Both the position numbers and the translations under genes were made by a program. From NCBI GenBank assembly GCA_963847665.1, contig CAWKAO010000002.1:124001-188000 (forward strand): DNA of 64,000 nucleotides. Reading direction: 5' to 3'. How positions within the stretch are numbered: the first letter of the stretch is position 1; each line of letters opens with the position of its first letter. Below the pieces are notes generated by a model that was not told the origin of the DNA, did not search any database, and was given only the letters and a program-made list of their open reading frames with translations. This document shows positions 36,067 through 44,914 of the stretch, piece by piece. Source of the stretch: CAWKAO01 sp963847665. GTDB lineage: Bacteria > Actinomycetota > Humimicrobiia > Humimicrobiales > Humimicrobiaceae.

Positions 36067-36333
36067 TTAATACCTTTTGAAGTTTCTTGGTGGCTTGCTT
36101 CTCTGTGGACGGGCTTCATTAACCCTTAAAGTCCTGCCTTCGAAGTCTGTACCGTCTAAAGCTTCTTTTGCTTTTGCGGCATCTTCAGCATTTGCCATTT
36201 CGACAAATCCGAAACCTTTGTTTCCAATAACGCTTACACTGATTATTTCACCAAATGGAGCAAACAATTTTTCCAACTGGGAATCCACAGTAGCATAGCC
36301 AAAATTACCGACATACAGTTTATTACCTTGCAT
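36067..36333 (-). CDS. RRM RNA-binding protein, copy 2
   Basis: 88-residue single-RRM protein, paralogue of the 31051 gene. RNP2 KLYVGNFGY and RNP1 KGFGFVEM are intact, and the helix EAAKAKEALDGTDFEGRTL is almost identical in both copies. The tail (EARPQRSKPPRNFKRY) is basic. CTAAGGAGGTAGGT precedes the ATG. It has a strong promoter at 36453-36481 with the conserved leader between. Most likely an RNA chaperone or regulator expressed in response to growth condition. Confidence 0.95.
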   Translation of the reverse strand: MQGNKLYVGNFGYATVDSQLEKLFAPFGEIISVSVIGNKGFGFVEMANAEDAAKAKEALDGTDFEGRTLRVNEARPQRSKPPRNFKRY

Positions 36334-36449
36334 ACCTACCTCCTTAGATAATATTATTTCCCTAAAAGCTTTTTAATATTTCTTTTGGAGAGGCAGTAGT
36401 AAGTAATAACCCTGCTCTAATTAAAATATCTTAAAACAAAAGAGAGACC
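36334..36449 (-). promoter_or_regulatory. Conserved RRM leader, copy 2
   Basis: 116 bases from GGTCTCT to the start codon, matching copy 1 (30936-31050) in length and in several blocks: GGTCTCT at the 5' end, TTAGAGC, CTCTC-CAAAA-AAATAT and AGCT. The element TGCCTC (36390-36395) can pair with GAGGTA of the ribosome site (36337-36342), with a G-T pair where copy 1 has A-T. This keeps the masking potential although the sequence differs. Confidence 0.68.
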
Positions 36450-36452
36450 TTA

Positions 36453-36481
36453 ATTTTATGTTTATTTACTGGTATTGTCAA
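36453..36481 (-). promoter_or_regulatory. Strong promoter of RRM gene 2
   Basis: On the minus strand TTGACA (36476-36481), 17 bases, TAAAAT (36453-36458). The expected start site falls on or next to GGTCTCT, so the conserved leader begins at transcript position 1. Confidence 0.8.
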
Positions 36482-36509
36482 ATTGAGCCCTGGTTCATTA
36501 AGTGTTCTA

Positions 36510-37577
36510 CTAGAACCACTTCTTTCTTTTAAAATAAATTATCATTGCAATGATTATTGCGATGATAATGACCCAGACAACTAAATAGCTCCATTTCCAA
36601 GTGATCTCAGGCATAAATTTAAAATTCATCCCATATATGCTTGCTATAAAAGTTATAGGGATAAATATTGTCGAGATTATTGTTAAGATTTTCATTACCT
36701 CATTTAACCTGTTGCTTATACTTGAAAGATAAATATCTATCATGCCTGATAGCATATCCCTGTAAGTCTCGATTGTGTCTATGACCTGGATTATATGGTC
36801 ATAAATATCCCTTATGTAAATCCTTGTGTTGCTGTTAATAAGAGATATTTCACCTCTTTCCAGCCTGCTTATCACTTCCCGTAGGGGCCAGACAGATTTT
36901 CGCAATAAAAGCATATCTCTTTTAAGGTTATATATTGATTTTAGTGTATTTGCTGATGGATTTGCGACCAGTTTATTTTCAATGTTCTCTATTCTTTCCC
37001 CAGTGCTTTCCAGGACACTAAAATAGTTATCCACTATACTGTCCAGGAGCATGTATGCCAGATGATCTGTTCCGGCTTTTCTTATCTTGCTCTTACCATT
37101 TTTTATCGCATTTATAATAGGCTCATAAATATTTAGGGGTTTTTCCTGCAGAGAGATCAAGTAATTTTTTCCAAATATGATGCTTACCTGTTCAAATGAG
37201 ATCTCTTTTGAAATTTTTTTATATTCCAGTGCTTTTAAAACAATATAAATATATTCGTTGAAATCTTCGATTTTTGGACGCTGTTCTGTGTTCAGGATAT
37301 CCTCAAGGATCAGAGGGTGAAACCCATAGCATTCACCAAGACTTTTTAAAATGCTGGTGTCATGAATTCCGTCAATGCTTACCCATGAGATGGATTTATT
37401 ATCCTTTGATAGAAAACACTGGTCCACATTTTCCAGATCTCTTTCAATATATTCTTTTTCATTATAATCGATCAGCCTGATCTTTATTTTTTTTACTTTT
37501 TTTTCGCCAATATGGATAAGGGAACCAGCAGGCATTCCTGCTTTTTCTGATCTTTTTTTTAATACCTCTTCCATCAA
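36510..37577 (-). CDS. corA: CorA-family magnesium/cobalt transporter
   Basis: 355-residue member of the CorA/MIT family. A large cytoplasmic alpha/beta domain is followed by two C-terminal membrane helices. The selectivity motif YGMNF is present in the first pore helix (FIASIYGMNFKFMPEIT), and the chain ends with a basic tail (YFKRKKWF). The protein takes up Mg2+ and possibly Co2+, which would fit the organism's high cobalamin demand, but the GMN motif alone does not separate the two ions. It is divergent from the alcohol dehydrogenase gene. Confidence 0.95.
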   Translation of the reverse strand: MMEEVLKKRSEKAGMPAGSLIHIGEKKVKKIKIRLIDYNEKEYIERDLENVDQCFLSKDNKSISWVSIDGIHDTSILKSLGECYGFHPLILEDILNTEQRPKIEDFNEYIYIVLKALEYKKISKEISFEQVSIIFGKNYLISLQEKPLNIYEPIINAIKNGKSKIRKAGTDHLAYMLLDSIVDNYFSVLESTGERIENIENKLVANPSANTLKSIYNLKRDMLLLRKSVWPLREVISRLERGEISLINSNTRIYIRDIYDHIIQVIDTIETYRDMLSGMIDIYLSSISNRLNEVMKILTIISTIFIPITFIASIYGMNFKFMPEITWKWSYLVVWVIIIAIIIAMIIYFKRKKWF

Positions 37578-37669
37578 TACCGATTTATTTTAAAAAATTG
37601 CAATAAAATATTATTATAAAATCATGTATCATTTTTAACAAATAATAAAGATAAAAAGGAAACCCTAAG

Positions 37670-38749
37670 ATGAAAACTATGGTACTAAAAGAGATCTGTG
37701 AGATCAAGACTGAAGGAAGGCCCCGCTTATCTGATGGTCTACCATTAAAAACAGAACCTCTTGAGTTAGTCAATATACCAATTCCAATGCCCGGCCCGGA
37801 GGATATTTTGATCAAGGTTGCAGTATGTGGGGTATGCCATACCGAGTTGGACCAGATCGAAGGCAGGATCTTACCTGTAAAGCTACCGGTGATTTTAGGA
37901 CACCAGCCAGTCGGGGTCGTAGTGGACAAAGGTGCAAAAGTATCTGATTTTAAAGTCGGAGACAGGGTAGGAGCTACATGGATATTTTCAAGCTGCAGGA
38001 AATGCAGGTTCTGCAGAGATGGTCAGGAAAACCTTTGTGAAGATTTTAAAGGAACAGGATGCTCTGAAGATGGGGGTTATGCAGAATATATGGTCATTTC
38101 CCATGATTTTGCCCACAAGATACCTGATGGATTGACAGAATTTGGAACAGTTGCGCCCCTTATGTGTGCAGGAGTAGTCGGTTACAGATCGCTGAAACTC
38201 TCAGGTATGAAAAATGGCAAAACTTTGGGGCTTTATGGCTTTGGTTCTGCAAATCATCTTGTTATACAGATTGTGAATTTTCTATATCCAGATTCAAAGA
38301 AATTTGTGGTCACCAGGAACCCTGATGAAAGAAAATTAGCTATGGACCTGGGTGCTGATTGGGCCGGTGATATAGAAGACACTCCTCCTGAAAAGCTTGA
38401 TTGTGCTATTGACACTACTCCGGTATGGAAACCGTTCCTTTTTGCACTAGAGAACCTGGAAAAGGGAGGAAGGTTGGTAATCAACGCAATAAGAAAAGAG
38501 GAAATAGATAAGGAAATTCTTCTGGGAATTGATTATAGGAGACATCTCTGGTTTGAAAAGGAAATAAAGACTATCGCAAATGTCACCAGGCAGGATGGAA
38601 AAGAATTCCTGGAACTTGCTGCCCGTATTCAGATAAAACCGCAAATAAGGCCCTATTTGCTGGAAGAGGCAAATAATGCTCTTGTCGATTTGAAAAGTGG
38701 CAAGTCTACAGGCTCCAAAATATTGAAGATCTCTGATGAAGGTAAATGA
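37670..38749 (+). CDS. Zinc-dependent alcohol dehydrogenase
   Basis: 359-residue medium-chain dehydrogenase. Catalytic zinc site GVCHTELDQIEG and GHQPVG; structural zinc site with four Cys in CRKCRFCRDGQENLC. The Rossmann part contains GLYGFGSANHLVIQI in place of the classical GxGxxG. It closely follows the class that oxidises simple alcohols or reduces aldehydes. AAAAAGGAAACC lies before the ATG. It appears to be a single-gene unit, ending 31 bases from a convergent MFS gene. The exact substrate is unknown. Confidence 0.92.
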   Translation: MKTMVLKEICEIKTEGRPRLSDGLPLKTEPLELVNIPIPMPGPEDILIKVAVCGVCHTELDQIEGRILPVKLPVILGHQPVGVVVDKGAKVSDFKVGDRVGATWIFSSCRKCRFCRDGQENLCEDFKGTGCSEDGGYAEYMVISHDFAHKIPDGLTEFGTVAPLMCAGVVGYRSLKLSGMKNGKTLGLYGFGSANHLVIQIVNFLYPDSKKFVVTRNPDERKLAMDLGADWAGDIEDTPPEKLDCAIDTTPVWKPFLFALENLEKGGRLVINAIRKEEIDKEILLGIDYRRHLWFEKEIKTIANVTRQDGKEFLELAARIQIKPQIRPYLLEEANNALVDLKSGKSTGSKILKISDEGK

Positions 38750-38780
38750 TTATTACAAAACTGTCAGTTGATGTTAAATT

Positions 38781-40043
38781 TTACTGTTCTGAAACAGATG
38801 AATCTGGCCTATAAAAAATTATAAAGATTATCCCGCAGAGTACTATTACTGATGCAGCCACTATAGCTGGAGAAGAGGGTGTAAGGGCAGCGGCAATAAA
38901 ACCTGTAAGCATTGCAGGTATAGCCTGTGCAAGAGCCTGCACACTTGCGGATACCCCCAGGATCTCTCCCTGGATCTCCCTGCCGGCTGACCTGCTGACA
39001 AGGCTTGTCAGATTCGCCTGCGATAAGCCATTTGCTGCAGCAAAAAAAGGAGCGACTATTAAAAGACCCCACCAGGTCGGCGGTACAATAAAAGCAAAGA
39101 TGAATATGCCTGTAAGGATAAGAGTGACCCTCAATACTTTATATTCCCTGAATCTATTGGAAACGATTCTTGTAAGTACACCCTGGGTCAGGGCAAGCCA
39201 GACCCCGAGATAAGCAAAGAAATTACCTGTATTTGTCTGTGTAAAATTAAACTTTGTGATCAAAAAAACACTAAAAAAGGTAGTAAAAAAAGTAAATCCG
39301 CTTTGAAATAAAAATACCGAGAGAAAAATGGTCCTCAGATTTTTTATGCTAAAAGCCCTGACTATATTTCTTAAGGACTGTGACCAGATGATCTTCTTTA
39401 TCTTATTGGTTTTAAAAGTCTCTGCAAGGCAAATCAAGATAACGCATACGTCTATAAAGCTGAGTATTGCTGCAAACCAGAAGGGAGTTGCTGCGTTAAA
39501 CCAGGGAACCAATCTTTTTGCAGACAGGATACCTCCAAGGAAGGGACCGAGTATAAAGCCTAATCCGAAAGCACTCCCGATAAGGCCGAATGATTTTGCT
39601 CTCTGGGATGGAGTGGTCACGTCTGCGATAACAGCCTGTGCCACAGATATATTACCACCTGTCAGGCCATCGAATGCCCTTGAGATAAAAAGCAGCGGGA
39701 TGTTTTTTAATATTATCCCGACTGCAAACAATATATAAGAAATACTGGTGCCGGATAGTGATATTGCCAGGATCCTTTTTCTTCCAAATCTGTCAGACAG
39801 CTGCCCAAGGATGGGTGTCGCTATAAACTGCATCACAGAAAAGCTTGCCACAAGAAATCCGAAGATTATATAACCCTGCTGCAAAGTCAATCCGGCTGGG
39901 AGCATGTAATATTGGGAACTGGGATCTGCAAGCAGTAACGGGATTACAGGTATTAAAATCCCGAATCCAAGAGCATTTAAAAATATTGTAAAAAATATTA
40001 CAGGAATTGGCAGGTCAAGACACTTCAATCTCATATGTTTCAC
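38781..40043 (-). CDS. MFS transporter (TetA/MdtG-like)
   Basis: 420-residue major-facilitator protein with 12 predicted membrane segments. The family motif between TM2 and TM3 is GQLSDRFGRKRIL, and motif C-like GSAFGLGFILGPFLGG is present in TM5. These features point to a proton-driven multidrug or small-molecule efflux protein (DHA1). It is convergent with the alcohol dehydrogenase gene and divergent from the molybdopterin-domain lipoprotein. No regulator is adjacent. Confidence 0.92.
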   Translation of the reverse strand: MKHMRLKCLDLPIPVIFFTIFLNALGFGILIPVIPLLLADPSSQYYMLPAGLTLQQGYIIFGFLVASFSVMQFIATPILGQLSDRFGRKRILAISLSGTSISYILFAVGIILKNIPLLFISRAFDGLTGGNISVAQAVIADVTTPSQRAKSFGLIGSAFGLGFILGPFLGGILSAKRLVPWFNAATPFWFAAILSFIDVCVILICLAETFKTNKIKKIIWSQSLRNIVRAFSIKNLRTIFLSVFLFQSGFTFFTTFFSVFLITKFNFTQTNTGNFFAYLGVWLALTQGVLTRIVSNRFREYKVLRVTLILTGIFIFAFIVPPTWWGLLIVAPFFAAANGLSQANLTSLVSRSAGREIQGEILGVSASVQALAQAIPAMLTGFIAAALTPSSPAIVAASVIVLCGIIFIIFYRPDSSVSEQ

Positions 40044-40156
40044 ATTATTTATTCTAAGCGGTTATAAAATTATATTTTCTAATATTTTATCAGTAAGAAG
40101 AACTGATTTCGATAAAATAATTTATTTATCTTAATAAGAATGATTACGAAATAATA

Positions 40157-40185
40157 TTGACATCCAAATAGGTTAAGAGTATTGT
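40157..40185 (+). promoter_or_regulatory. Promoter of molybdopterin-domain lipoprotein gene
   Basis: TTGACA (40157-40162), 17-base spacer, TATTGT (40180-40185), about 60 bases before the chosen start codon. Confidence 0.65.
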
Positions 40186-40245
40186 ATTAATAATGTTTGA
40201 TAAAAAAATAATATATGCAAGCAAATGATAAAGGGAGTAAATATT

Positions 40246-40935
40246 ATGAACAGGTTAAAAATATTATATATTCCTGTTATTGCTATTATGGTCTTTGCAA
40301 GTTCTGTTCTCTTTGCATGCGGAGAGGTACCTATTGCAGCAACTCAGGAGGAAGGCCAGGAAGCTACAGTATTCCAGGGAGTAAAGCTCACACCTATAGC
40401 GGACCAGGGTAATAATGCCCTCGCAGGGACACAGAATATAGATAAAGATTCCTACACGCTGACAGTAGATGGATTAGTTGAAAAACCGCTTACTATTACT
40501 TATGATGCACTTGCGGCTTATCCACAGGAGGAGTGGCTGATGGACCTGAATTGTGTGGAAGGCTGGAGTTTTACCGCAAAATGGACCGGACCAAAATTAA
40601 GTTCTCTTTTTGATGATGCAGCAGTAAAACCTGATGCAAAAATAGCTATTTTCTACAGCTCTGATGTACCCACAGGATATACTTCACTTGATGTAGATTA
40701 TATTGTAGAAAACGACATACTGCTTGCACTTAAACTAAATGACCTTACAATCCCTGCTGAAAGAGGTTTTCCATTCCAGGTTGTAGCAAAAAGCAAGTAT
40801 GGGTATAAATGGGCCAAATGGGTCACACGTATCGAACTTTCTTCGGACACAGATTTCAGGGGATACTGGGAAAATGTCGGTTATAATAATAATGCTGATG
40901 ACACCGGCCCTGCTTTTGAGCAATACAGCAAATAG
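40246..40935 (+). CDS. Molybdopterin-binding domain lipoprotein (sulfite-oxidase fold)
   Basis: Predicted exported lipoprotein of 229 residues. The ATG at 40246 is preferred over 40225 because AAAGGGAG lies before it and the signal peptide then starts MNRLKILYIP; the lipobox ends in LFAC. The domain has the sulfite-oxidase/YedY pattern: YTLTVDGLVEKPLTITYDAL, the molybdenum-ligand cysteine in LNCVEGWS, and RGFPFQVVAKSKYGYKWAKWVTRIEL. No membrane haem partner (YedZ-like) or twin-arginine motif is visible, which is odd for a molybdoenzyme, so it may not bind cofactor or may be exported by Sec and loaded otherwise. Confidence 0.86.
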   Translation: MNRLKILYIPVIAIMVFASSVLFACGEVPIAATQEEGQEATVFQGVKLTPIADQGNNALAGTQNIDKDSYTLTVDGLVEKPLTITYDALAAYPQEEWLMDLNCVEGWSFTAKWTGPKLSSLFDDAAVKPDAKIAIFYSSDVPTGYTSLDVDYIVENDILLALKLNDLTIPAERGFPFQVVAKSKYGYKWAKWVTRIELSSDTDFRGYWENVGYNNNADDTGPAFEQYSK

Positions 40936-41041
40936 TAAAAGATTTTATTTTATTTTAACTGTTGAATAAATCTGTCTTTTTAAGCTATATTATTGGATTA
41001 GTTTGTAATATTTAAAGCAAATAGATTTGCAGGATAATTCG

Positions 41042-42241
41042 ATGATGCAGGAACTGGTGGTAAAAGACAGATTTATAGATTATCTTAAAGAGGCTCCCAA
41101 TTTCCTGTCAAATTTTATTCTTCCTTTTTACTTTACCACAGCCTCTACGATGCTCATCGAGATAAGTGCTGAATTTAATGTCACCAGTGCAGATATTGGT
41201 CTTATATTTACTTTCTTTGTTATAGGGTCCGTCCTTGGCCAGTTGACCTCGGTCATCTACAACAGGCGGTTTAAAAAAATAGTAGTTGTAGCCTCTTCCT
41301 ATATCATCATAACGATGATCCTTATAGGGCTGATATTTACAAAGGACTTGATCTTATTTTTTATTCTTTACCTGTTAATGGGTTATTTTTGTGGAGTCAT
41401 CCTTATTCAGGCAACAAAATATCTCCTGGAGAACAAGGTTGGGAACAAGGACCGGATAACCCTGATATTCCTTAGTTTCTATCCTCTGGGCAGCCTTACG
41501 GCACCCTTTCTTGCAGCTTATCTTGTCAGGAATAATATAAACTGGCGGTACTCATTTGCTATTCTTGCAGTTGCAACAGTGATAATACTGTCCATTTATA
41601 TTTTAATAAAGGCAAGAAAAGACAGTCTTGCACAGGATACAGAGGAGAGGATAGGTCTAAAGGCGCTCTTTTCGGATAGCCTGAAAAACAGGATATTTAT
41701 TTTTGGACTTGCTCTTATATTTTTTTATTCGATTGCTGAAACAGTAATGGCGACGTGGTCGCCAACCTTTTTAAGGATGGCAAAGGGGTTTGATGTCACA
41801 AGCGCAGGTTTTGCGGTAACAGCTTTCTGGCTGGGCATATTGATAGGTAGAGTTCTTGCAAGTTTTATTGCAGGCAGAAAAAGGTTAAATATAATACTGA
41901 TAGCCTTTTCACTTATCTGGTTTTCTGCAATGATATTTTTTATTATTGCAAAATCCCCTGCAGCAATAATCATTTTTTCAGCGATTGCCGGATTTGGTAG
42001 CTCTGCAATACTTCCCCTGAGCATATCATCCACCAGTACGATCTATGAGAAAGGAAGAGGTATCCTTGTAAGTGTTGTATTTGCAGTAAACAATGCAGCT
42101 ATTTCACTGACACCGCTACTTACAAGGTCAATATCAGGCTGGATACTTACACTTTCTGTAGTCCTTGCTCCCCTGACTATTTTTTTAGGGGTTTCAGTTG
42201 TCGTGGCACGGATGATCTATGAAAAAAGAAAAAGCGGTTGA
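41042..42241 (+). CDS. MFS transporter
   Basis: Major-facilitator protein of about 399 residues with 12 hydrophobic segments. The ATG at 41042 is preferred to the upstream TTG at 41027 because AGGA sits seven bases before it. GQLTSVIYNRRFKK occupies the place of the TM2-3 loop motif. It lies 107 bases after the molybdopterin lipoprotein on the same strand. It may import or export an organic anion or sugar; the substrate is unknown. Its stop is six bases from the end of a convergent small gene. Confidence 0.9.
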   Translation: MMQELVVKDRFIDYLKEAPNFLSNFILPFYFTTASTMLIEISAEFNVTSADIGLIFTFFVIGSVLGQLTSVIYNRRFKKIVVVASSYIIITMILIGLIFTKDLILFFILYLLMGYFCGVILIQATKYLLENKVGNKDRITLIFLSFYPLGSLTAPFLAAYLVRNNINWRYSFAILAVATVIILSIYILIKARKDSLAQDTEERIGLKALFSDSLKNRIFIFGLALIFFYSIAETVMATWSPTFLRMAKGFDVTSAGFAVTAFWLGILIGRVLASFIAGRKRLNIILIAFSLIWFSAMIFFIIAKSPAAIIIFSAIAGFGSSAILPLSISSTSTIYEKGRGILVSVVFAVNNAAISLTPLLTRSISGWILTLSVVLAPLTIFLGVSVVVARMIYEKRKSG

Positions 42242-42246
42242 TACGA

Positions 42247-42363
42247 TCATTTATCTTTTCTTGAAAATTTTGAGGCCACGCTTACAAGAAATATAAACAG
42301 GCCGATGCATACAATAAGAACGCCGATACCTATAGGTGTACCCCATCCCAAAACTGCTTCCAT
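42247..42363 (-). CDS. 38-residue single-TM small protein
   Basis: ATG at 42363 preceded by CAGGAGTCAAAA, a good ribosome site. The product is MEAVLGWGTPIGIGVLIVCI followed by GLFIFLVSVASKFSRKDK: one hydrophobic helix and a basic tail, inside-positive. It is too short for most gene finders. It is convergent with the MFS gene and just upstream (divergent) of the URO-D gene at 42545. Its shape resembles small accessory subunits of secondary transporters, but a relation to the adjacent MFS protein is conjecture. Confidence 0.7.
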   Translation of the reverse strand: MEAVLGWGTPIGIGVLIVCIGLFIFLVSVASKFSRKDK

Positions 42364-42544
42364 TTTTGACTCCTGATATTATTTATTTTAATTAATTGAA
42401 ATAAAATTTCATCCTGTATAATATATCCTAATAGTTATGATATGGATTGATTTTTTTGTGAAAGAAGGATTTATCTGACAAAAAAAATTGCTCATCAATA
42501 AATTATTAAGCGCATATGGTATTTTTTAAAAAAGGAGGCAGCAT

Positions 42545-43687
42545 ATGACAGGAAGAGAAAGATTAAAACTGACTTTCGAGGGTAAGAGAGCTGACAGGAT
42601 ACCTGTTTCTCCCTTTATCTGGTGCAGTAATGTCTATGAGATGTTTAAATATGTACCGACTATCGATAAAAACCTCTATCCCGATGATTTTGATGTCGCA
42701 CAGAAATTTGTTGAGTACAACGATTACTTTGGGTTTGATGTCCTTTTATCATCAGGGCTTTTGTGGGATAAATATATTCCACCAACAGCAGAAAACTGGG
42801 ATGTGACCATAAATACTGAAGGGGATGCTGATAAACAGAAAAGGACGACAATAGTAAAGACTCCTGACGGAGATCTAAAACAGGTCATGAATTTTAATAG
42901 AAGTTCTAAATACCTGATAGTATTTGCAGTTGAAGAGTACCTGATAAAGACAAAAAAAGATTTCGAGATCTTTTCAAAATACGTTCCGCCGGCAAAATTC
43001 ATAGACTGTGATCTCATGAAAAGAGCAAGTGAAGTCATAGGTGACAGGGGTCTTGTGAATCCCGCGACTCACGGTGCGTTTAATACCTTAAACCAGTTCA
43101 GGAAGCTTGAGGATATGATGATGGACCCTATACAGGATGAGGGTTTTTACCGTCAGATGATGGAGTTCCTGCTGGAATGGAACGCAAAACATCTATTGGA
43201 AGTAATCGATGCAGGAGCTGATTCCATTGAGCTTGGTGCAAATCTGGCGACCAGCGGAGTGGGGCCTGATTTCTTTAAAAAATATGTTTTAGATTATGAA
43301 AACAGGCTTGCAAAACAGGTGCATGATGCTGGAGCTTATGTCGTATACCATAACTGTGGGGATGCCCAGAAGATAATGCATCTCTATAATGACCTTGACA
43401 TTGATGTCTGGGGGTATGTGACGGGGCCTCCTTTCGGAGATGTGATACTTGATGATGTATTAAAAATAGTAAGACCTGACATGGCGTTGAGGGGAAATAT
43501 AGACCAGGTCGAGTTTCTTATCAAAGCAACACCGGATGAGATCAAAAATCGGGTAAAGGAACTTCTGGAGAAGGTAAAACCAAGAGGCAATTGGATACTT
43601 TCATGTTCCGACTTCTTTTTTGACGGAACTTCCTATGATAATATACGTGCTCTTGCTGAAGCAGGGCTGAAATATGGACAGTATTAA
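42545..43687 (+). CDS. URO-D superfamily methyltransferase-like protein (HxC type)
   Basis: 380-residue TIM-barrel protein. The zinc-site motif H269-N-C271-G (YVVYHNCGDAQKI) is present and a later Cys occurs in WILSCSDFFFDGTS, so the His-Cys-Cys set of MtaA/MtbA-type enzymes could be complete. That supports a role as methylcobamide-dependent methyltransferase, although the methyl acceptor is unknown. AAAGGAGGCAGC precedes the ATG. It begins a plus-strand run of five genes with sugar-type enzymes; no corrinoid protein is in this cluster. Confidence 0.88.
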   Translation: MTGRERLKLTFEGKRADRIPVSPFIWCSNVYEMFKYVPTIDKNLYPDDFDVAQKFVEYNDYFGFDVLLSSGLLWDKYIPPTAENWDVTINTEGDADKQKRTTIVKTPDGDLKQVMNFNRSSKYLIVFAVEEYLIKTKKDFEIFSKYVPPAKFIDCDLMKRASEVIGDRGLVNPATHGAFNTLNQFRKLEDMMMDPIQDEGFYRQMMEFLLEWNAKHLLEVIDAGADSIELGANLATSGVGPDFFKKYVLDYENRLAKQVHDAGAYVVYHNCGDAQKIMHLYNDLDIDVWGYVTGPPFGDVILDDVLKIVRPDMALRGNIDQVEFLIKATPDEIKNRVKELLEKVKPRGNWILSCSDFFFDGTSYDNIRALAEAGLKYGQY

Positions 43688-43748
43688 ATGATCCTTGGCG
43701 GACCGAAACCGGTGATTTTAAAAATATAAGTTATCCAGGAGGTTTTTT

Positions 43749-44879
43749 ATGTCAGATTATTTCACTTCAGACAGGTTTAATAACAGTAAAGAGAGGATAA
43801 AACAAGCTTTTGATTATGAGATCCACGATTTCAGCAAGGTCCCTATTGTCATCCAGGCAAAATCATACTGGCTGACAGGGCACGACCCAGATGATGTACC
43901 CTCAGATTATTATACAAATCCAAAAGCAATGATGGATTTCCAGCTTGAAGGTATCGAAGAACACCTTGAAAAAATAGATGATGACTATATCCCTTATCTT
44001 ATGCCATGGTATGGTGTCTCATTAATACCCGGTGTCTTTGGTTCGACTGTCAGGTTTCCTGAAAAACAGGACCCCTGGTGTTCTGATTTTGGGATAAAAG
44101 ATGTAAAAAGCATTAAAGATCTTGGCATCCCGGATCTTGAAGCCAACCCCTTGACCAGAAAAGTACTTGACACAATAACATATTTCAAGCAAAAAAGTTC
44201 CTATCCAGTCGGTGTCACAGACATGCAGAGTACCCTGGATTGCATAAGTCTTATAGTGGGTTATGAAAATCTTTTTTACTGGATGAAAGATGACCCTGCT
44301 GTTGTAGACAGGCTTGTCAGTATTGTAAACGACACCCTTATAGAATGGGTAAAATTGCAGAAGAAATATATCGGAGAAGATTTGGATAGTGCAAACGGAC
44401 TTATAAATATAAGGCCCCCTGATGGAGTCGGAATATGGTTTTCAGATGATGACGCAGTCATTCTTTCACCTGATCTGTATAAGCGATTTATAATGGATAA
44501 ATATTCAAAGTCTTTCAGTTCTTTCGGGTCTGCCATGATACACTGGTGCGGTGATGCAAATCACCAGCTGGAAAACATTACAAATATTAAAGGCTTAGGT
44601 GCGGTCCACAATCTTTTTTTAAGTGATATCAAAAGCGCAGTCAAACTGCAGAGAAGCCTGAAAACCAAAAAGGTGGTTCTTGTCGCAGGAGATATTATCC
44701 CGGTCGAAGAAGAGCTGGATGATTATTTAAATTCCATAAAAGACAATCTTGATCCTGAAGGTCTGGTATTAAACTTCATAATCGCCAAGAAGCTTGGATT
44801 AAAAAACGGGCGATATGTAGAGACGACCAGGGATATTATGGAAAATGCACAACGGATACTTACTTTCTTCAGGGGATAA
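43749..44879 (+). CDS. URO-D superfamily protein (HWC type)
   Basis: 376-residue protein of the same superfamily, divergent from its neighbour. The motif H265-W-C267-G (AMIHWCGDANHQL) retains the His-x-Cys pair, but the C-terminal stretch (VLNFIIAKKLGLKNGRYVETTRD) has no third Cys. CCAGGAGGTTTTTT precedes the ATG. It probably pairs with the 42545 protein in one methyl-transfer or decarboxylation step. The distant sequence means functional transfer from known enzymes is unsafe. Confidence 0.83.
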   Translation: MSDYFTSDRFNNSKERIKQAFDYEIHDFSKVPIVIQAKSYWLTGHDPDDVPSDYYTNPKAMMDFQLEGIEEHLEKIDDDYIPYLMPWYGVSLIPGVFGSTVRFPEKQDPWCSDFGIKDVKSIKDLGIPDLEANPLTRKVLDTITYFKQKSSYPVGVTDMQSTLDCISLIVGYENLFYWMKDDPAVVDRLVSIVNDTLIEWVKLQKKYIGEDLDSANGLINIRPPDGVGIWFSDDDAVILSPDLYKRFIMDKYSKSFSSFGSAMIHWCGDANHQLENITNIKGLGAVHNLFLSDIKSAVKLQRSLKTKKVVLVAGDIIPVEEELDDYLNSIKDNLDPEGLVLNFIIAKKLGLKNGRYVETTRDIMENAQRILTFFRG

Positions 44880-44914
44880 AAATAAATGATTCCAATATTT
44901 TTAAGGGAGGAGTA

